From the NCBI GenBank assembly GCA_036403815.1, contig DASWQH010000053.1, positions 1 to 64,000 of the forward strand: DNA of 64,000 bases. Reading direction: 5' to 3'. Of this stretch, positions 8,585-16,590 are shown one piece after another. Position 1 is the stretch's first letter. Every line of letters begins with the position of its first letter. This DNA comes from JACVRN01 sp036403815 (GTDB taxonomy: Bacteria > Acidobacteriota > Blastocatellia > Pyrinomonadales > Pyrinomonadaceae). The notes beneath the pieces were generated by a model that worked only from the letters and a program-made list of their open reading frames with translations, ran no database searches and was not told the origin of the DNA. The position numbers were made by a program, and so were the translations under genes.

Positions 8585-9475
8585 CTACGATTCTTTTCTA
8601 TCGCTTTGAATGAATTCCAGCAGGTCTCTGAAATTGTCTGCATGAAGGTCTGCGGGAAATCTTTGCCGTATGGCTTCGTCTCGAAAGCCTTCGCCGCCGA
8701 GCACTGTAAGCACGCCGCGCTTGATGGCCGCCGCGCGGAATTGATCGTACTCGCGCGCGTTACGGCTCAAGGCCATGTTGGCGGTCGAAGAGATGCAGAT
8801 TAGATGCGGCCTGTGCTTCTCAATCGCGTCCGTCATGGCATAGAACGGCGTATGCGCTCCCAGGTTCACCACGCTCAAGCCCTTTTCTTCGAGCAGTAGT
8901 TGAGCACAGAGAACGGCCAGCTCGTGCATCTCCTCTTCGACCGTGCAAACGACTGCGCGGCGATCATCTACCATTTCTATGCGTATGCATTCCCTCAACG
9001 TCTCGACTGCGCGTGTGGCCGTCTGTGTCGCCAGATGCTCGTCGGCCACCGTCACTTCGCCGCAATGCCACAGGTTACCCAGGCGTCGCATAGCTTGCGT
9101 GACCGTCACATCCAGAATATTTACGAGCGGCAATCCATCCACGTAGGACGAAAGCAGAACTCCTGAGGATGCGCCTTCATGCCCGCGCACAATGGCCTCA
9201 AAGAATTGCGCAGCCCCTTCCTGTTCATCTCCCCTCGCGCCCTTCGCCTGCACCGACGACGCGTGCAATCCTCTGCGCGCTTCCCGGCTCACGTCCAGCC
9301 CCTGTTCGTTCTGGAATCTCAACACTTCAGAGAGCGCGAAGCGGCGATGGCCGCCGAGCGTTCTAGACGGATGCAGACGGCCTGCATCAGCCCATCGCTT
9401 GACGGTCGCCTCCGAAACCTGCCACATGCGTGCTAATTGACGCGTGGTTAAAAAGTTAGTATTCTCTTCTCTCAT
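8585..9475 (-). CDS. MerR-type HTH regulator with B12-binding-like domain
   Basis: A 296-residue transcription factor. Residues 8-75 form a MerR-like helix-turn-helix (TTRQLARMWQVSEATVKRW ... GGHRRF). Residues 90-165 resemble the helical cap (VADEHLATQ), and residues 170-290 a cobalamin-binding Rossmann domain. This is the layout of the LitR/CarH light and B12 sensors. The cobalamin-ligating motif D/E-x-H-xx-G appears as Glu182-x-His184-xx-Ala187, so the lower-ligand His is kept but Gly is Ala. It is convergent with spoVR (11 bp apart). B12 or light sensing is inferred from the family and not shown here. Confidence 0.85.
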   Translation of the reverse strand: MREENTNFLTTRQLARMWQVSEATVKRWADAGRLHPSRTLGGHRRFALSEVLRFQNEQGLDVSREARRGLHASSVQAKGARGDEQEGAAQFFEAIVRGHEGASSGVLLSSYVDGLPLVNILDVTVTQAMRRLGNLWHCGEVTVADEHLATQTATRAVETLRECIRIEMVDDRRAVVCTVEEEMHELAVLCAQLLLEEKGLSVVNLGAHTPFYAMTDAIEKHRPHLICISSTANMALSRNAREYDQFRAAAIKRGVLTVLGGEGFRDEAIRQRFPADLHADNFRDLLEFIQSDRKES

Positions 9476-9495
9476 GAACGCTTTTAGCGATTATC

Positions 9496-9523
9496 AGGAT
9501 ACTCCGCAATCTGATGCTGTCAA
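9496..9523 (-). promoter_or_regulatory. Putative sigma70 promoter of the MerR/B12 regulator
   Basis: On the minus strand, a consensus -35 TTGACA (9523-9518) and TATCCT (9501-9496) are separated by 16 bp. They lie 20 bp upstream of the regulator ATG, which implies a very short leader. Confidence 0.6.
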
Positions 9524-9638
9524 CGAACTTTGGCGGTAATTTATAGCAAACAAGGAAAAGCTGGAATTTCAGCAAGGTTTCGTGATGAACGTTTTGAGCG
9601 ATTCTGTTAAATTGCTTCTCATCAGGGCGGGAGACGTA

Positions 9639-9749
9639 ATGAGAGATTCACAGGGGGACAGGAAAAGACCTGTCGAAGGATTTTTGATCGTCGGCGTAGC
9701 GCTCGCGCTTCTTTTAGGAATAGTAGTTTTGAAGGCGCGTGTGCCCTGA
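9639..9749 (+). CDS. Small single-span membrane protein (36 aa)
   Basis: Starting at the ATG at 9639, the frame encodes 36 residues: a charged N-terminus (MRDSQGDRKRPVEG), then one hydrophobic helix (FLIVGVALALLLGIVVL) and KARVP. GGGAG lies 5 bp before the ATG, which favours this start over the in-frame ATG at 9585. A basic tail and one helix are typical of membrane microproteins. No family is recognised. It lies 44 bp before the next small membrane-associated protein. Confidence 0.55.
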   Translation: MRDSQGDRKRPVEGFLIVGVALALLLGIVVLKARVP

Positions 9750-9793
9750 GCATTCCGGCGAATGAACGAACCATTGGGGAGGAAACGAGACAC

Positions 9794-10066
9794 ATGGCAC
9801 AAGCAACGGCAGCACGCATGGAAGAGAATTATACGAACACGGGCGGCGAGAGCAAGGATGTGGCAGAATCCATGCTGCGTAACATAGATGAAACGACAAA
9901 ACAGTCCACGGGCGTCAGCCTTTTTCATATTTTGACGCTCGGCTCCATAGGAGCATCCATAGCACTCTTTCTTTCAGGCAAGAAGGATGCGGCGATTTTC
10001 GTTGGCCTCTGGCCGCCGACATTCCAGGCGCTCAAGGCCGTGACGGAAAAGAACAAGCGTGCCTGA
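9794..10066 (+). CDS. Small conserved-looking membrane protein (90 aa)
   Basis: A 90-residue protein with a strong ribosome binding site (GGGGAGG, 11 bp before ATG). The N-terminal half is polar (MAQATAARMEENY ... DVAESMLRNIDETTKQST), followed by hydrophobic stretches (VSLFHILTLGSIGASIALFL) and a second weaker one (AAIFVGLWPPTFQALKAV), ending EKNKRA. Function unknown. It is followed by a good terminator, so it and the 36-aa gene upstream may form a short transcript. Confidence 0.75.
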   Translation: MAQATAARMEENYTNTGGESKDVAESMLRNIDETTKQSTGVSLFHILTLGSIGASIALFLSGKKDAAIFVGLWPPTFQALKAVTEKNKRA

Positions 10067-10125
10067 ATCTTAAAAGAGAAGTTCTCAAGTTTCTCACGAC
10101 GCTTTAAGACTGCGCGTGAGAGCAA

Positions 10126-10172
10126 AGCGAGAGAGTCGCACTAGTGGCGAGCGCGGCTCTTTCGCTTTTTTT
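10126..10172 (+). terminator. Rho-independent terminator after the 90-aa gene
   Basis: AGCGAGAGAG at 10126-10135 pairs with CTCTTTCGCT at 10157-10166 (one G-T wobble), and a T run follows at 10166-10172. It ends plus-strand transcription before the convergent gene. Confidence 0.75.
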
Positions 10173-10217
10173 GTGAAAGAAACTTTTTCGCGTTTAATGC
10201 TTGCATGCAATTCAAGC

Positions 10218-11306
10218 TCAACTCATGTTGAGCGCCTTGCCAACCGAGGGGTCGCGACGCACGCGCCAGATTTTTGAATCCAGATAGTAGTGAATAAAGG
10301 CATAGCCCCAGAGGAAGGATGTCATAAGCTGCGTCCAGTGCGTTTGCTCGTGATTGGGAGACATGGCGTACTGGCGCGGCCCCTGATACCAGATGCCGAA
10401 GAGGACGCCGAAGGCTATGTAGTAAACGAGCCGCTTGCTGATTAGAGCGGCTGCGCCGTACTGCTCGCGCGCCTGCTCGCCGCCACCATTGCGCGTGTAC
10501 TTCTTGTTATGAAACCAGATCAGGCGATGGTATTGAAGGTTATGATAGATGGTTAAGATGGCTACAAGCGCGATGGGCTTATTCGGCATAGGCGTCAGCA
10601 GCGCAATCCAGTGCATGGGGATGGCCGCCAGCAGCAGCAGGTACTTAGGCACATCCAGAGGCTGCCCCTGCACGCCCCTCTGAATCTGTCTTCCAAGCCA
10701 CGCCAGAGCCACAGTGATAGTGGCAAACAGCAGGACTCGCTCAAGGCCGCCGACGGCGAAGCGCAAAGCTCCCGGCACGCGCGTCATGGCTTCCGCGTCG
10801 CCCTGCACAAACGCTACGAACGGATAGGTGAAGGCGAGCATGAGAAAGATTCTATCAAGCGCGTTATCAACCGGCGCAAGGTCGTCGTTCTTCTTCTTGT
10901 AGAGCACCATGAAGCCGTAGTGCTGCTTGACCAGATGATAGTAAGCCCAGAGCGCCGCCATGAAGAAGAAGAGCAGCCCGCGGCCAGACATAACCATGAC
11001 GGGGCCGACAACGAAGAAGAGCAGCGAGCCTAGGAGCAAGCGCTTTCGCTCGCGCCTTTCCGTGCGGTCGAAGTAAGTGCGCGAGAAGGTGCCGAAGACG
11101 TGCGGCGCATCAATCAAAATCGCCCACGCCGCCACCATCCAGAGAAGCGGTAAGATGCCGTAGATATAAAGCAAGAGTAGCGCGTAGCTGGACAGGACGG
11201 AGCCTATGAACCAGATTAGATCATCACGCGCGCCTATGATCCAGCGCAGGGAGATGACGTTCGCTACTGTCTTTTCCGTAACAGCGTGTGTCGTTGTGGC
11301 AGACAT
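10218..11306 (-). CDS. Polytopic membrane protein with conserved-looking His motifs
   Basis: A 362-residue integral membrane protein with about eight hydrophobic segments. Several His residues sit at helix ends: HVFGTF, YYHLVKQHYG, HWIALL, YHNLQYHRL and FIHYYLDSKIW. Clusters of this kind occur in membrane non-haem iron enzymes such as desaturases and Brp/Blh carotene oxygenases, but I cannot assign a family. The frame is open to 11372; the ATG at 11306 (MSATTTHAV) was chosen because AGAG precedes it and the upstream residues look non-coding. It is transcribed on its own, facing the small-protein pair. Confidence 0.7.
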   Translation of the reverse strand: MSATTTHAVTEKTVANVISLRWIIGARDDLIWFIGSVLSSYALLLLYIYGILPLLWMVAAWAILIDAPHVFGTFSRTYFDRTERRERKRLLLGSLLFFVVGPVMVMSGRGLLFFFMAALWAYYHLVKQHYGFMVLYKKKNDDLAPVDNALDRIFLMLAFTYPFVAFVQGDAEAMTRVPGALRFAVGGLERVLLFATITVALAWLGRQIQRGVQGQPLDVPKYLLLLAAIPMHWIALLTPMPNKPIALVAILTIYHNLQYHRLIWFHNKKYTRNGGGEQAREQYGAAALISKRLVYYIAFGVLFGIWYQGPRQYAMSPNHEQTHWTQLMTSFLWGYAFIHYYLDSKIWRVRRDPSVGKALNMS

Positions 11307-11439
11307 ATAAATCTCTGAGCAGAAAATAAAACTCTGTTGGCGTCCGGCGCGCAAAAAGCTATGCGCTTTCAACCTGCGACTTCGGCGAGGAGATTAAATT
11401 GTAGCACCAGTGCGGGAAGTTTAGTAAAGGCGAATGAGA

Positions 11440-11552
11440 GAAGCAATTCACCGCAGAGAACGTAGAGGATGCGGAGGATACGCAGAGAGAGTTGAATCTA
11501 TTCTCCGCGCCCCCTCTGCGTTCTCTGCGTCTCGGCGGTAAATTCCGACTTT
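11440..11552. repeat. Inverted repeat with about 9-bp units (CGCAGAG type)
   Basis: The left arm (about 11446-11492) has tandem units such as GCAGAGAAC, GTAGAGGAT and GCGGAGGAT. The right arm (about 11511-11546) has the complementary CTCTGCGTT/CTCTGCGTC units and ends CGGCGGTAA against TTCACCGC. The loop is about 17 bp. The architecture matches the heptad elements but with a longer period. It fills most of the 386-bp spacer before the pyrophosphatase gene, where nothing else is seen. Confidence 0.8.
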
Positions 11553-11692
11553 CCTCTTAACTCAAATTTGGATTAATGATGAGCGTTTAAAGACATGTTC
11601 CGGCTAGGAAAGAGCAGGTAGATTAAAATAGAATCAGAATACGTTGGATTAAAACAGGCTCATTATCTCTTATAAGAAGCTGAGAGGATTTT

Positions 11693-12382
11693 ATGGCAAC
11701 GACGGACGCGGAACTACAGGAACTTCTGGGGACTCTCTTTCAGGCGCACCCGTGGCATGGAGTCGCGGCGAGCGTTGATGCTCCCGGCATTCTCAACGCT
11801 TACATAGAGATTGTGCCGACCGATGCCGTCAAGTATGAACTGGACAAGCCTTCTGGGCATCTGCGCGTGGATCGCCCGCAGCGTTTCTCAAGTATGTGCC
11901 CGACGCTCTATGGCTTTATTCCGCAGAGCTATTGCGGGACGCGCGTCGGACAGCTCTGCTCAGAGCGCACAGGACTCGAAGGCATTAAGGGCGACGGCGA
12001 CCCTATGGACATCTGCGTGCTGTCGGAAAAGGCTTTTACTCACGGAGACTTCTTCGTGCATGCCAAGCCCATAGGGGGCCTGAGAATGATTGACGGCATG
12101 GAGGCCGACGACAAAATAATCTCCGTGCTTGAGTCCGATGTTGCTTACGGTCATATCAAAGAATTGAGCGAATGCCCGCAAGGGTTAGTAGACCGTATCA
12201 AGCACTACTTCCTGAGTTACAAGCAACTGCCAGGGGATGCGCCGCGCCGCGTGGAGATTACGGACGTTTATGGACACGACGAAGCCGTGGACGTTATCAA
12301 GCGCAGCTTCGCGGATTACCGCGAACGCTACGGCGCACCCGAAAGCCGCATCGGCGAGCTGCGAAGATTATTGAGTAAATGA
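11693..12382 (+). CDS. ppa: Inorganic pyrophosphatase (family I)
   Basis: Hydrolyses pyrophosphate released by biosynthetic reactions to two phosphates, in the cytoplasm and with Mg2+. The 229-residue protein carries the family I signature as GDGDPMDICVLSE, with its metal-binding Asp residues, and the substrate-binding lysine region KYELDK. YGFIPQSYCG is the equivalent of the conserved YGYIPQT. It is somewhat longer than E. coli PPase (about 175 residues), with an N-terminal extension of about 40 residues. A good ribosome binding site (GAGAGG) lies 5 bp before the ATG. Confidence 0.93.
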   Translation: MATTDAELQELLGTLFQAHPWHGVAASVDAPGILNAYIEIVPTDAVKYELDKPSGHLRVDRPQRFSSMCPTLYGFIPQSYCGTRVGQLCSERTGLEGIKGDGDPMDICVLSEKAFTHGDFFVHAKPIGGLRMIDGMEADDKIISVLESDVAYGHIKELSECPQGLVDRIKHYFLSYKQLPGDAPRRVEITDVYGHDEAVDVIKRSFADYRERYGAPESRIGELRRLLSK

Positions 12383-12432
12383 TGCTTGAGGAAAGTTAAT
12401 GCTGTAGAAGCTGACGGGATGCGCCGTAGCGC

Positions 12433-12672
12433 TTAAGCTTTGCTGACCAACTCTTCAACACCGCAGCGCGGACAGTAAAGAGTGCTGCGTGCGGCGTCGC
12501 GCCAGCGTGCGAGCGCGGGAGTTGAAAGCGCAGGCTCTTTGCTCTCGGCTTCGCCTTCAGTGAAAAAGCGTGCGCGTCCCCTTACCTCATCAGCCGCGCC
12601 CGCTTCCGTCTCGCCCGCGCAATGCTTACACATCCACCCGTAACCCGGGTTTATGAAGTGGTCTATCTCCAT
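12433..12672 (-). CDS. Small CxxC zinc-ribbon-like protein
   Basis: A 79-residue protein with two Cys pairs, WMCKHC near the N-terminus and YCPRCGVEEL near the C-terminus, probably forming one zinc-binding site. The middle is charged (DEVRGRARFFTEGEAES). The frame extends upstream to 12756, but those codons read through a repeat, so the ATG at 12672 (MEIDHFINPGYG) is preferred. No ribosome binding site is visible. Function unknown. It is transcribed in the same direction as htrA-like 12779-13945, across a repeat. Confidence 0.6.
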   Translation of the reverse strand: MEIDHFINPGYGWMCKHCAGETEAGAADEVRGRARFFTEGEAESKEPALSTPALARWRDAARSTLYCPRCGVEELVSKA

Positions 12673-12689
12673 TGCGGAAAGAAGGTGTC

Positions 12690-12776
12690 GGATGACGGGT
12701 ATCAGGTGTCTGTAAAGGAAAATCCAGTTAACTTTCTTTTTACCGCCACCCGGCACCTGATACCTGACACTCGATT
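12690..12776. repeat. Heptad-arm inverted repeat, TGATACC family
   Basis: The left arm (12690-12712) contains GGTATCAGGTGTC. The right arm (12751-12773) contains TGATACC and TGACACT units. The loop is about 38 bp. It lies between the HtrA gene's stop codon and the zinc-ribbon gene. Confidence 0.7.
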
Positions 12777-12778
12777 CA

Positions 12779-13945
12779 TTATCGTCGTGGCGACAAGCGG
12801 CGCTGCTGGTCTTGAACAGATTCAGTCAGGCGCACGGGCAGTGTCATGCGACGATTGTTGCGTAAGACTTCTACCTGAATGGTATCGCCTATCTGGTGTT
12901 TATCCAGCGAGCGGTAGAGGTCATCCTGAGTCGTCATGGCCTGGCCGTCAACGGTCGTGATGATGTCGCCAAGCTCCACGTCGCCGTCCTCCGTCTGCAC
13001 AAGGCCGCGAATGCCTGCGGTTGCCGCAGCGCTTCCGGGCACAACGTTTATGACAATCAGGCCGTCTGAAATCGGCATACGTACCTGATCTTTCAGGTCT
13101 TTCACGGCGCGCGTGCCCACGCCCAGACGCGGACGACGCACAGCGCCATTCTGAATCAACTGCGGCACGATGCGCTTGGCGATGTTAATGGGAATGGCAA
13201 AGCCCACGCCCGCAGATGCGCCAGAGGGCGAGAGAATCTGCGAGTTGATGCCGATCATGCGCCCGCGAGAATCCAGCAGCGGCCCGCCGGAATTGCCCGG
13301 ATTGATAGAGGCGTCGGTTTGAATCGCGCCTTCAATGGGGCGACCGTTGCGCGCACGAAGCGGACGCTGTAGACCGCTAATGATGCCGGTCGTGAGCGTG
13401 CGGTCGAGGCCGAACGGATTGCCTATGGCTAAGACTTTCTGGCCGACGATGAGTTGATCCGAGTCGCCGAAGGGGATGACGCGCAGTTGATCTGCGGGCG
13501 CGTCAACCTTGATGACGGCTAGGTCTGTGTCCGGGTCGCCGCCGATGATGCGCGCCTGATAGGTCTTATCGCCGCCAAAGCTGACGGTCAGCTTCTGCGC
13601 GCCCTCTATGACGTGGTAGTTGGTGACGATATGTCCCTGATCGTCAATCACAGCGCCTGAGCCGGAGCCTTCGCCCTCCTGCGACGTGCCGAACATGTCA
13701 CGACGAATAGAGGTCGTGTTGATGTTCGCCACGCCGGAGGCTATGGCTTTGTAGACTTCTATGTTGTTCTGCTCGTCGGAAGCGACCGAGGGGTCTGTGA
13801 TTCCTGCGGGCGGAGTTTCAGTATAAGCGGCTGTTTTGGGCTGGAAGCGGCTGCTCCAGCGGTCAAGGCAGGCAACGGTTCCGGCGGCAAAGAGCGCCGA
13901 AAGCAGCGCGATGACCAGAATCTGTCGGGCGGAAATTTTATACAT
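12779..13945 (-). CDS. htrA: HtrA/DegP-like serine protease
   Basis: A 388-residue envelope quality-control protease. An N-terminal membrane anchor (residues 8-26) precedes a trypsin-like domain with a complete triad: His111 in TNYHV, Asp141 in DTDLAV, and Ser219 in NPGNSGGP. A single PDZ domain spans about residues 285-375. One anchor plus one PDZ is the DegS/HtrA-B type. The last residues are basic (RRLSPRR). The start ATG at 13945 has an A-rich weak ribosome binding site. Substrates unknown. Confidence 0.94.
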   Translation of the reverse strand: MYKISARQILVIALLSALFAAGTVACLDRWSSRFQPKTAAYTETPPAGITDPSVASDEQNNIEVYKAIASGVANINTTSIRRDMFGTSQEGEGSGSGAVIDDQGHIVTNYHVIEGAQKLTVSFGGDKTYQARIIGGDPDTDLAVIKVDAPADQLRVIPFGDSDQLIVGQKVLAIGNPFGLDRTLTTGIISGLQRPLRARNGRPIEGAIQTDASINPGNSGGPLLDSRGRMIGINSQILSPSGASAGVGFAIPINIAKRIVPQLIQNGAVRRPRLGVGTRAVKDLKDQVRMPISDGLIVINVVPGSAAATAGIRGLVQTEDGDVELGDIITTVDGQAMTTQDDLYRSLDKHQIGDTIQVEVLRNNRRMTLPVRLTESVQDQQRRLSPRR

Positions 13946-14276
13946 AGCTTTTATTCTCTTCTTTAATCAAGTGGCGCAGCTCAAAGCGCTCGCTCGCCAG
14001 TCCTCTTTTTACGTGGCTATGTTTAAGATGCCGTAGCGCAATTTGCGGTTGCGCCTTATTGCTCTCAAGGGAAACGCCAAAAAGCGCCCGCCGGAGCTTC
14101 ACAAGACCACGCGCTTTCCTTAACGCATTTCGCGGCAGACGGGTTTAATAAAATTGAGCTTCCCGCGTCGAGCGCAGCCTTCTCAAGAGCAGCGTACAGA
14201 CGCTTTCCGAGAGACGCTATTGCCGGAAGACGCTCAAGAGGCTTCTATTTAATTCCGTCCGCGAGAGCAAAAAGGT
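13946..14276. other. 331-bp spacer, no gene recognised
   Basis: No frame in this stretch looks coding. It presumably contains the htrA promoter on the minus strand, but I cannot name a convincing -35/-10 pair. No repeat of the heptad or GCCCC type is present. Confidence 0.4.
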
Positions 14277-14645
14277 TCAGGAAAAGAGGGCGAGCGCGGC
14301 ATGCGGCAGGTTGCTGATGAAAGCCAGGGCGGTTTCATGCCCGTGCCACCCCAGAGCCGAAAGCCCTGTGGCAGCGTGTACGAACATCAGCAGCAGGTAG
14401 ATGCCCAGCACAGCCTTGAGACCGTGGCGGGCGAGCGGCAGGTACGAGCAGCGGTATAGAACAAAGGCTGCGAATGCCCCTACGAAGAGCTTGAAGCCTA
14501 GAAACGGGACATCGCCCATCTCCAGCAGCCGCGCCATCAAGCCGTTGCCTTCCGTCGCCAGATTGGCGCGCACCCAAAAAAGCGTGAGCTGTGCGTCCAG
14601 AGCGTTCAAACCGAAGAGCAAGAGGCTTTGATAAAGGGCAGTCAT
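14277..14645 (-). CDS. DUF5658-like small membrane protein
   Basis: A 122-residue protein with about three to four hydrophobic helices: LLLFGLNALDAQLTLFWV, FLGFKLFVGAFAAFVLY, LKAVLGIYLLLMFVHAATGL and a final Ala-rich segment. The N-terminal LNALDAQLT pattern resembles DUF5658 proteins of unknown function. The frame opens at 14669, but a strong ribosome binding site (AAGGAG, 7 bp spacing) points to the ATG at 14645. It stands downstream of cysE on the same strand, separated by a hairpin terminator. Confidence 0.75.
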   Translation of the reverse strand: MTALYQSLLLFGLNALDAQLTLFWVRANLATEGNGLMARLLEMGDVPFLGFKLFVGAFAAFVLYRCSYLPLARHGLKAVLGIYLLLMFVHAATGLSALGWHGHETALAFISNLPHAALALFS

Positions 14646-14696
14646 TACAGACTCCTTCGCGGCAAACATTGTTTAACTCTCGCCCCCTTAAAGTCC

Positions 14697-14730
14697 GAAA
14701 CCCCCAAACCAAATGGCCTGGGGGTTTTCC
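14697..14730. terminator. Hairpin terminator between cysE and the DUF5658-like gene
   Basis: AACCCCC (14699-14705) pairs with GGGGGTT (14720-14726), flanked by TTTT on the plus side and by TTTC on the minus side. It follows cysE on the minus strand and lies before the next minus-strand gene, so it probably ends the cysE transcript. Confidence 0.65.
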
Positions 14731-14826
14731 TCGTTTACGGGAGAAACGAGACTTACCTAACTTTGTATCTGAAAGATATTTCTAATAGCCGCGCGCTTCC
14801 AAAGATTCAGTTTGATACTCGAAAGT

Positions 14827-15759
14827 TTAAGACGCGGCGCGCTGGTCTGGGGTGATGATACGCAGGTTAGGCGATTCCTGTAGGACGCGTGTGCCGGGCG
14901 GGACTGAGTGCGTGAGCCAGACGTTGCCGCCGATGACGCTGCCGCGACCTATGACTGTTTCGCCGCCCAGGATGGTCGCGCCCGCGTAGACCACTACGTC
15001 GTCTTCAATGGTCGGGTGACGCTTGGTGTTGCGTATGAGTTCGCCCCTTGAATCCTTGTCGAAGGAGAAAGCGCCGAGGGTGACGCCCTGGTAGAGCTTG
15101 ACGTTGTTGCCGATGCTGGCTGTGCCGCCTATGACTACGCCCGTGCCGTGGTCTATGAAGAAGTGCGAGCCTATCTCTGTGCCGGGATGAATGTCTATGC
15201 CTGTGCGGTAGTGCGCGTGCTCGGTCATGATGCGCGGGATAAGAGGGACGCGCATCTCGTAGAGCACGTGCGCCAGGCGATAAACCATCACGGCGTAGAC
15301 GCTCGGATAGCTGAAGATTATTTCGTCATAGCAGGTGGCGGCAGGGTCGCCCTCATAAGCAGCCTCGACATCGGTCGCCAGCGCCTCGCGCAAGCGCGGC
15401 AACTCGGACAGGAAGTTTGCGGCGCAGTCGGCTGCCTCTGCATCCGGCACGACGCAATGCTCGCCCACAGTCTTCCCGTGGCCTATGGCGCGGTGAATCT
15501 GCTCGGACATGATTTCGTAGAGCCACGCCATACGCGCTTCGACGCGAAGCTTAAGGCTTGCGCCCGTCAACCCCTGCGCGCCTATGTAGCCCGGAAACAG
15601 AAGCTCGTGAACCGTCATCAGCACGCGCACAATCTCTGCGTGCGACGGCAACGGCTGGCGATCCAGATGATGAATCTTCGTCCCGCCCGCCGTGTAGGAT
15701 TCGACCAGCTCCTGCGTAGCCCTGTGAAGCTTCTCGTTCATAAGAAAGCATTCAGCCAT
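14827..15759 (-). CDS. cysE: Serine O-acetyltransferase
   Basis: Transfers acetyl from acetyl-CoA to L-serine, the first step of cysteine synthesis. The 310-residue protein has a helical N-terminal domain and a C-terminal left-handed beta-helix with hexapeptide repeats. The CysE active-site stretch HTGTGVVIGGTASIGNNV is present, as is the upstream HPGTEIG. The N-terminal domain is longer than in E. coli CysE, as in the EpsC-type branch. The start is uncertain: MAECFL (15759) lies inside a heptad repeat, and the ATG at 15741 (MNEKLHR) is an alternative. Neither has a Shine-Dalgarno. Confidence 0.92.
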   Translation of the reverse strand: MAECFLMNEKLHRATQELVESYTAGGTKIHHLDRQPLPSHAEIVRVLMTVHELLFPGYIGAQGLTGASLKLRVEARMAWLYEIMSEQIHRAIGHGKTVGEHCVVPDAEAADCAANFLSELPRLREALATDVEAAYEGDPAATCYDEIIFSYPSVYAVMVYRLAHVLYEMRVPLIPRIMTEHAHYRTGIDIHPGTEIGSHFFIDHGTGVVIGGTASIGNNVKLYQGVTLGAFSFDKDSRGELIRNTKRHPTIEDDVVVYAGATILGGETVIGRGSVIGGNVWLTHSVPPGTRVLQESPNLRIITPDQRAAS

Positions 15760-15863
15760 CAGCTATCAGCAGTCAGCTTTTTTGTATTTTCAACTTCGAG
15801 ATTGAAATCGGTAGCGAAAGAAATCTCAAAAGCTGAACGCTGACTGCTGATAGCTGAATGCTT
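15747..15863. repeat. Heptad-arm inverted repeat, TCAGCTA family, copy 2
   Basis: Left arm about 15748-15781 and right arm 15828-15863 are tandem TCAGCTA/TCAGCAG units and their complement. The loop is about 45 bp. The element overlaps the 5' end of the cysE reading frame and stops at the end of the 85-aa gene. Confidence 0.88.
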
Positions 15864-16121
15864 CTATTCTATTTGTATGTTCCTGTCCGTTGCGATGCCG
15901 CGCGCCTTCATGATGACATCGTCGTCAACGGGCTCGACGCCGTTCATCCATCCGGTCACTTCCTCGATGGGGCGACCGAGGGCGACGGCCAGTGTTTCGT
16001 CGCTTCCATCAAAGCCGTTGTCGCGCAGGCGCTTCAGGATAGCTCGCGCTTCCGTCTGATCCGTGCCGCGGTCGTCCACCACCCCGCCCTCTTTAGCCTT
16101 TGTCTCGCCCTGTTCGCTCAT
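15864..16121 (-). CDS. Small acidic protein with helix-turn-helix-like segment (85 aa)
   Basis: An 85-residue protein. An acidic, polar N-terminus (MSEQGETKAKEGGVVDDRG) is followed by helical segments. TLAVALGRPIEEVTGWMNG resembles a degenerate helix-turn-helix, as in small Xre-like proteins, but this is not conclusive. It overlaps the HMA protein gene by 4 bp (ATGA), so the two are translationally coupled. Function unknown. Confidence 0.7.
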   Translation of the reverse strand: MSEQGETKAKEGGVVDDRGTDQTEARAILKRLRDNGFDGSDETLAVALGRPIEEVTGWMNGVEPVDDDVIMKARGIATDRNIQIE

Positions 16122-16354
16122 GCTCCCACCTCGCTTTGCGGTTCACCCGAAATAGTTGCGGTGTATCCAAGGTCTTGAATCTTCTTGGCAATCGTGCTCT
16201 GCTGCACGGTCTCTTCGTCAAAATCCACTATGGCGGTCTTGCGCTTAAAGGTCACGTCCACTTCATTCACGCCCGCCGTCTCTTCCAGCGTCTCTTTGAT
16301 GAGTACGGCGCAAGAGTCACAGTGCATACCTTCTATATTAAACTCTTTCTTCAC
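16118..16354 (-). CDS. Heavy-metal-associated (HMA) domain protein, CopZ-like
   Basis: A 78-residue single-domain metal chaperone. The metal site is GMHCDSC (Cys12, Cys15), followed by the ferredoxin-like fold with VNEVDVTFKRKTAIVDFDEE. Single-domain proteins of this type carry Cu(I) or another soft metal in the cytosol. A GTG start was chosen because AGGAGG stands 10 bp before it; the frame opens upstream at 16387. It overlaps the 85-aa downstream gene by 4 bp. No metal-transport ATPase is nearby. Confidence 0.88.
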   Translation of the reverse strand: MKKEFNIEGMHCDSCAVLIKETLEETAGVNEVDVTFKRKTAIVDFDEETVQQSTIAKKIQDLGYTATISGEPQSEVGA

Positions 16355-16496
16355 TTCCCTTTTGCCTCCTTGTTCCGGAAAGTCCACGCTGCGTGGCCTA
16401 GAGCGCGCCAGTCAAGCAAGAGGTAAGACCGGAGTCTCTCTTGCTGGAAGCGCCCGGCCTGTTCTGTTCGCAGGTGACGATTGCAGCGTATTATAA

Positions 16497-16588
16497 GAGG
16501 CAAAAGGTAAAAGGCAAAGGCAAAAGGATTGATTCATTGATACATCGGTTCATTGATTCAATGAAGCAATGATTAAATGAAACAATTA
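16497..16588. repeat. Heptad tracts GGCAAAA and ATTGATT in tandem
   Basis: 16497-16529 is a run of GGCAAAA/GGTAAAA units. It is followed directly by 16527-16585, in which TTGATTC/ATTGATA units and their complement TCAATGA alternate and can fold back. The run ends 3 bp before the prmC start. No complementary arm to the GGCAAAA tract is found nearby, so this copy is partial or composite. Confidence 0.65.
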
Positions 16589-16590
16589 TC

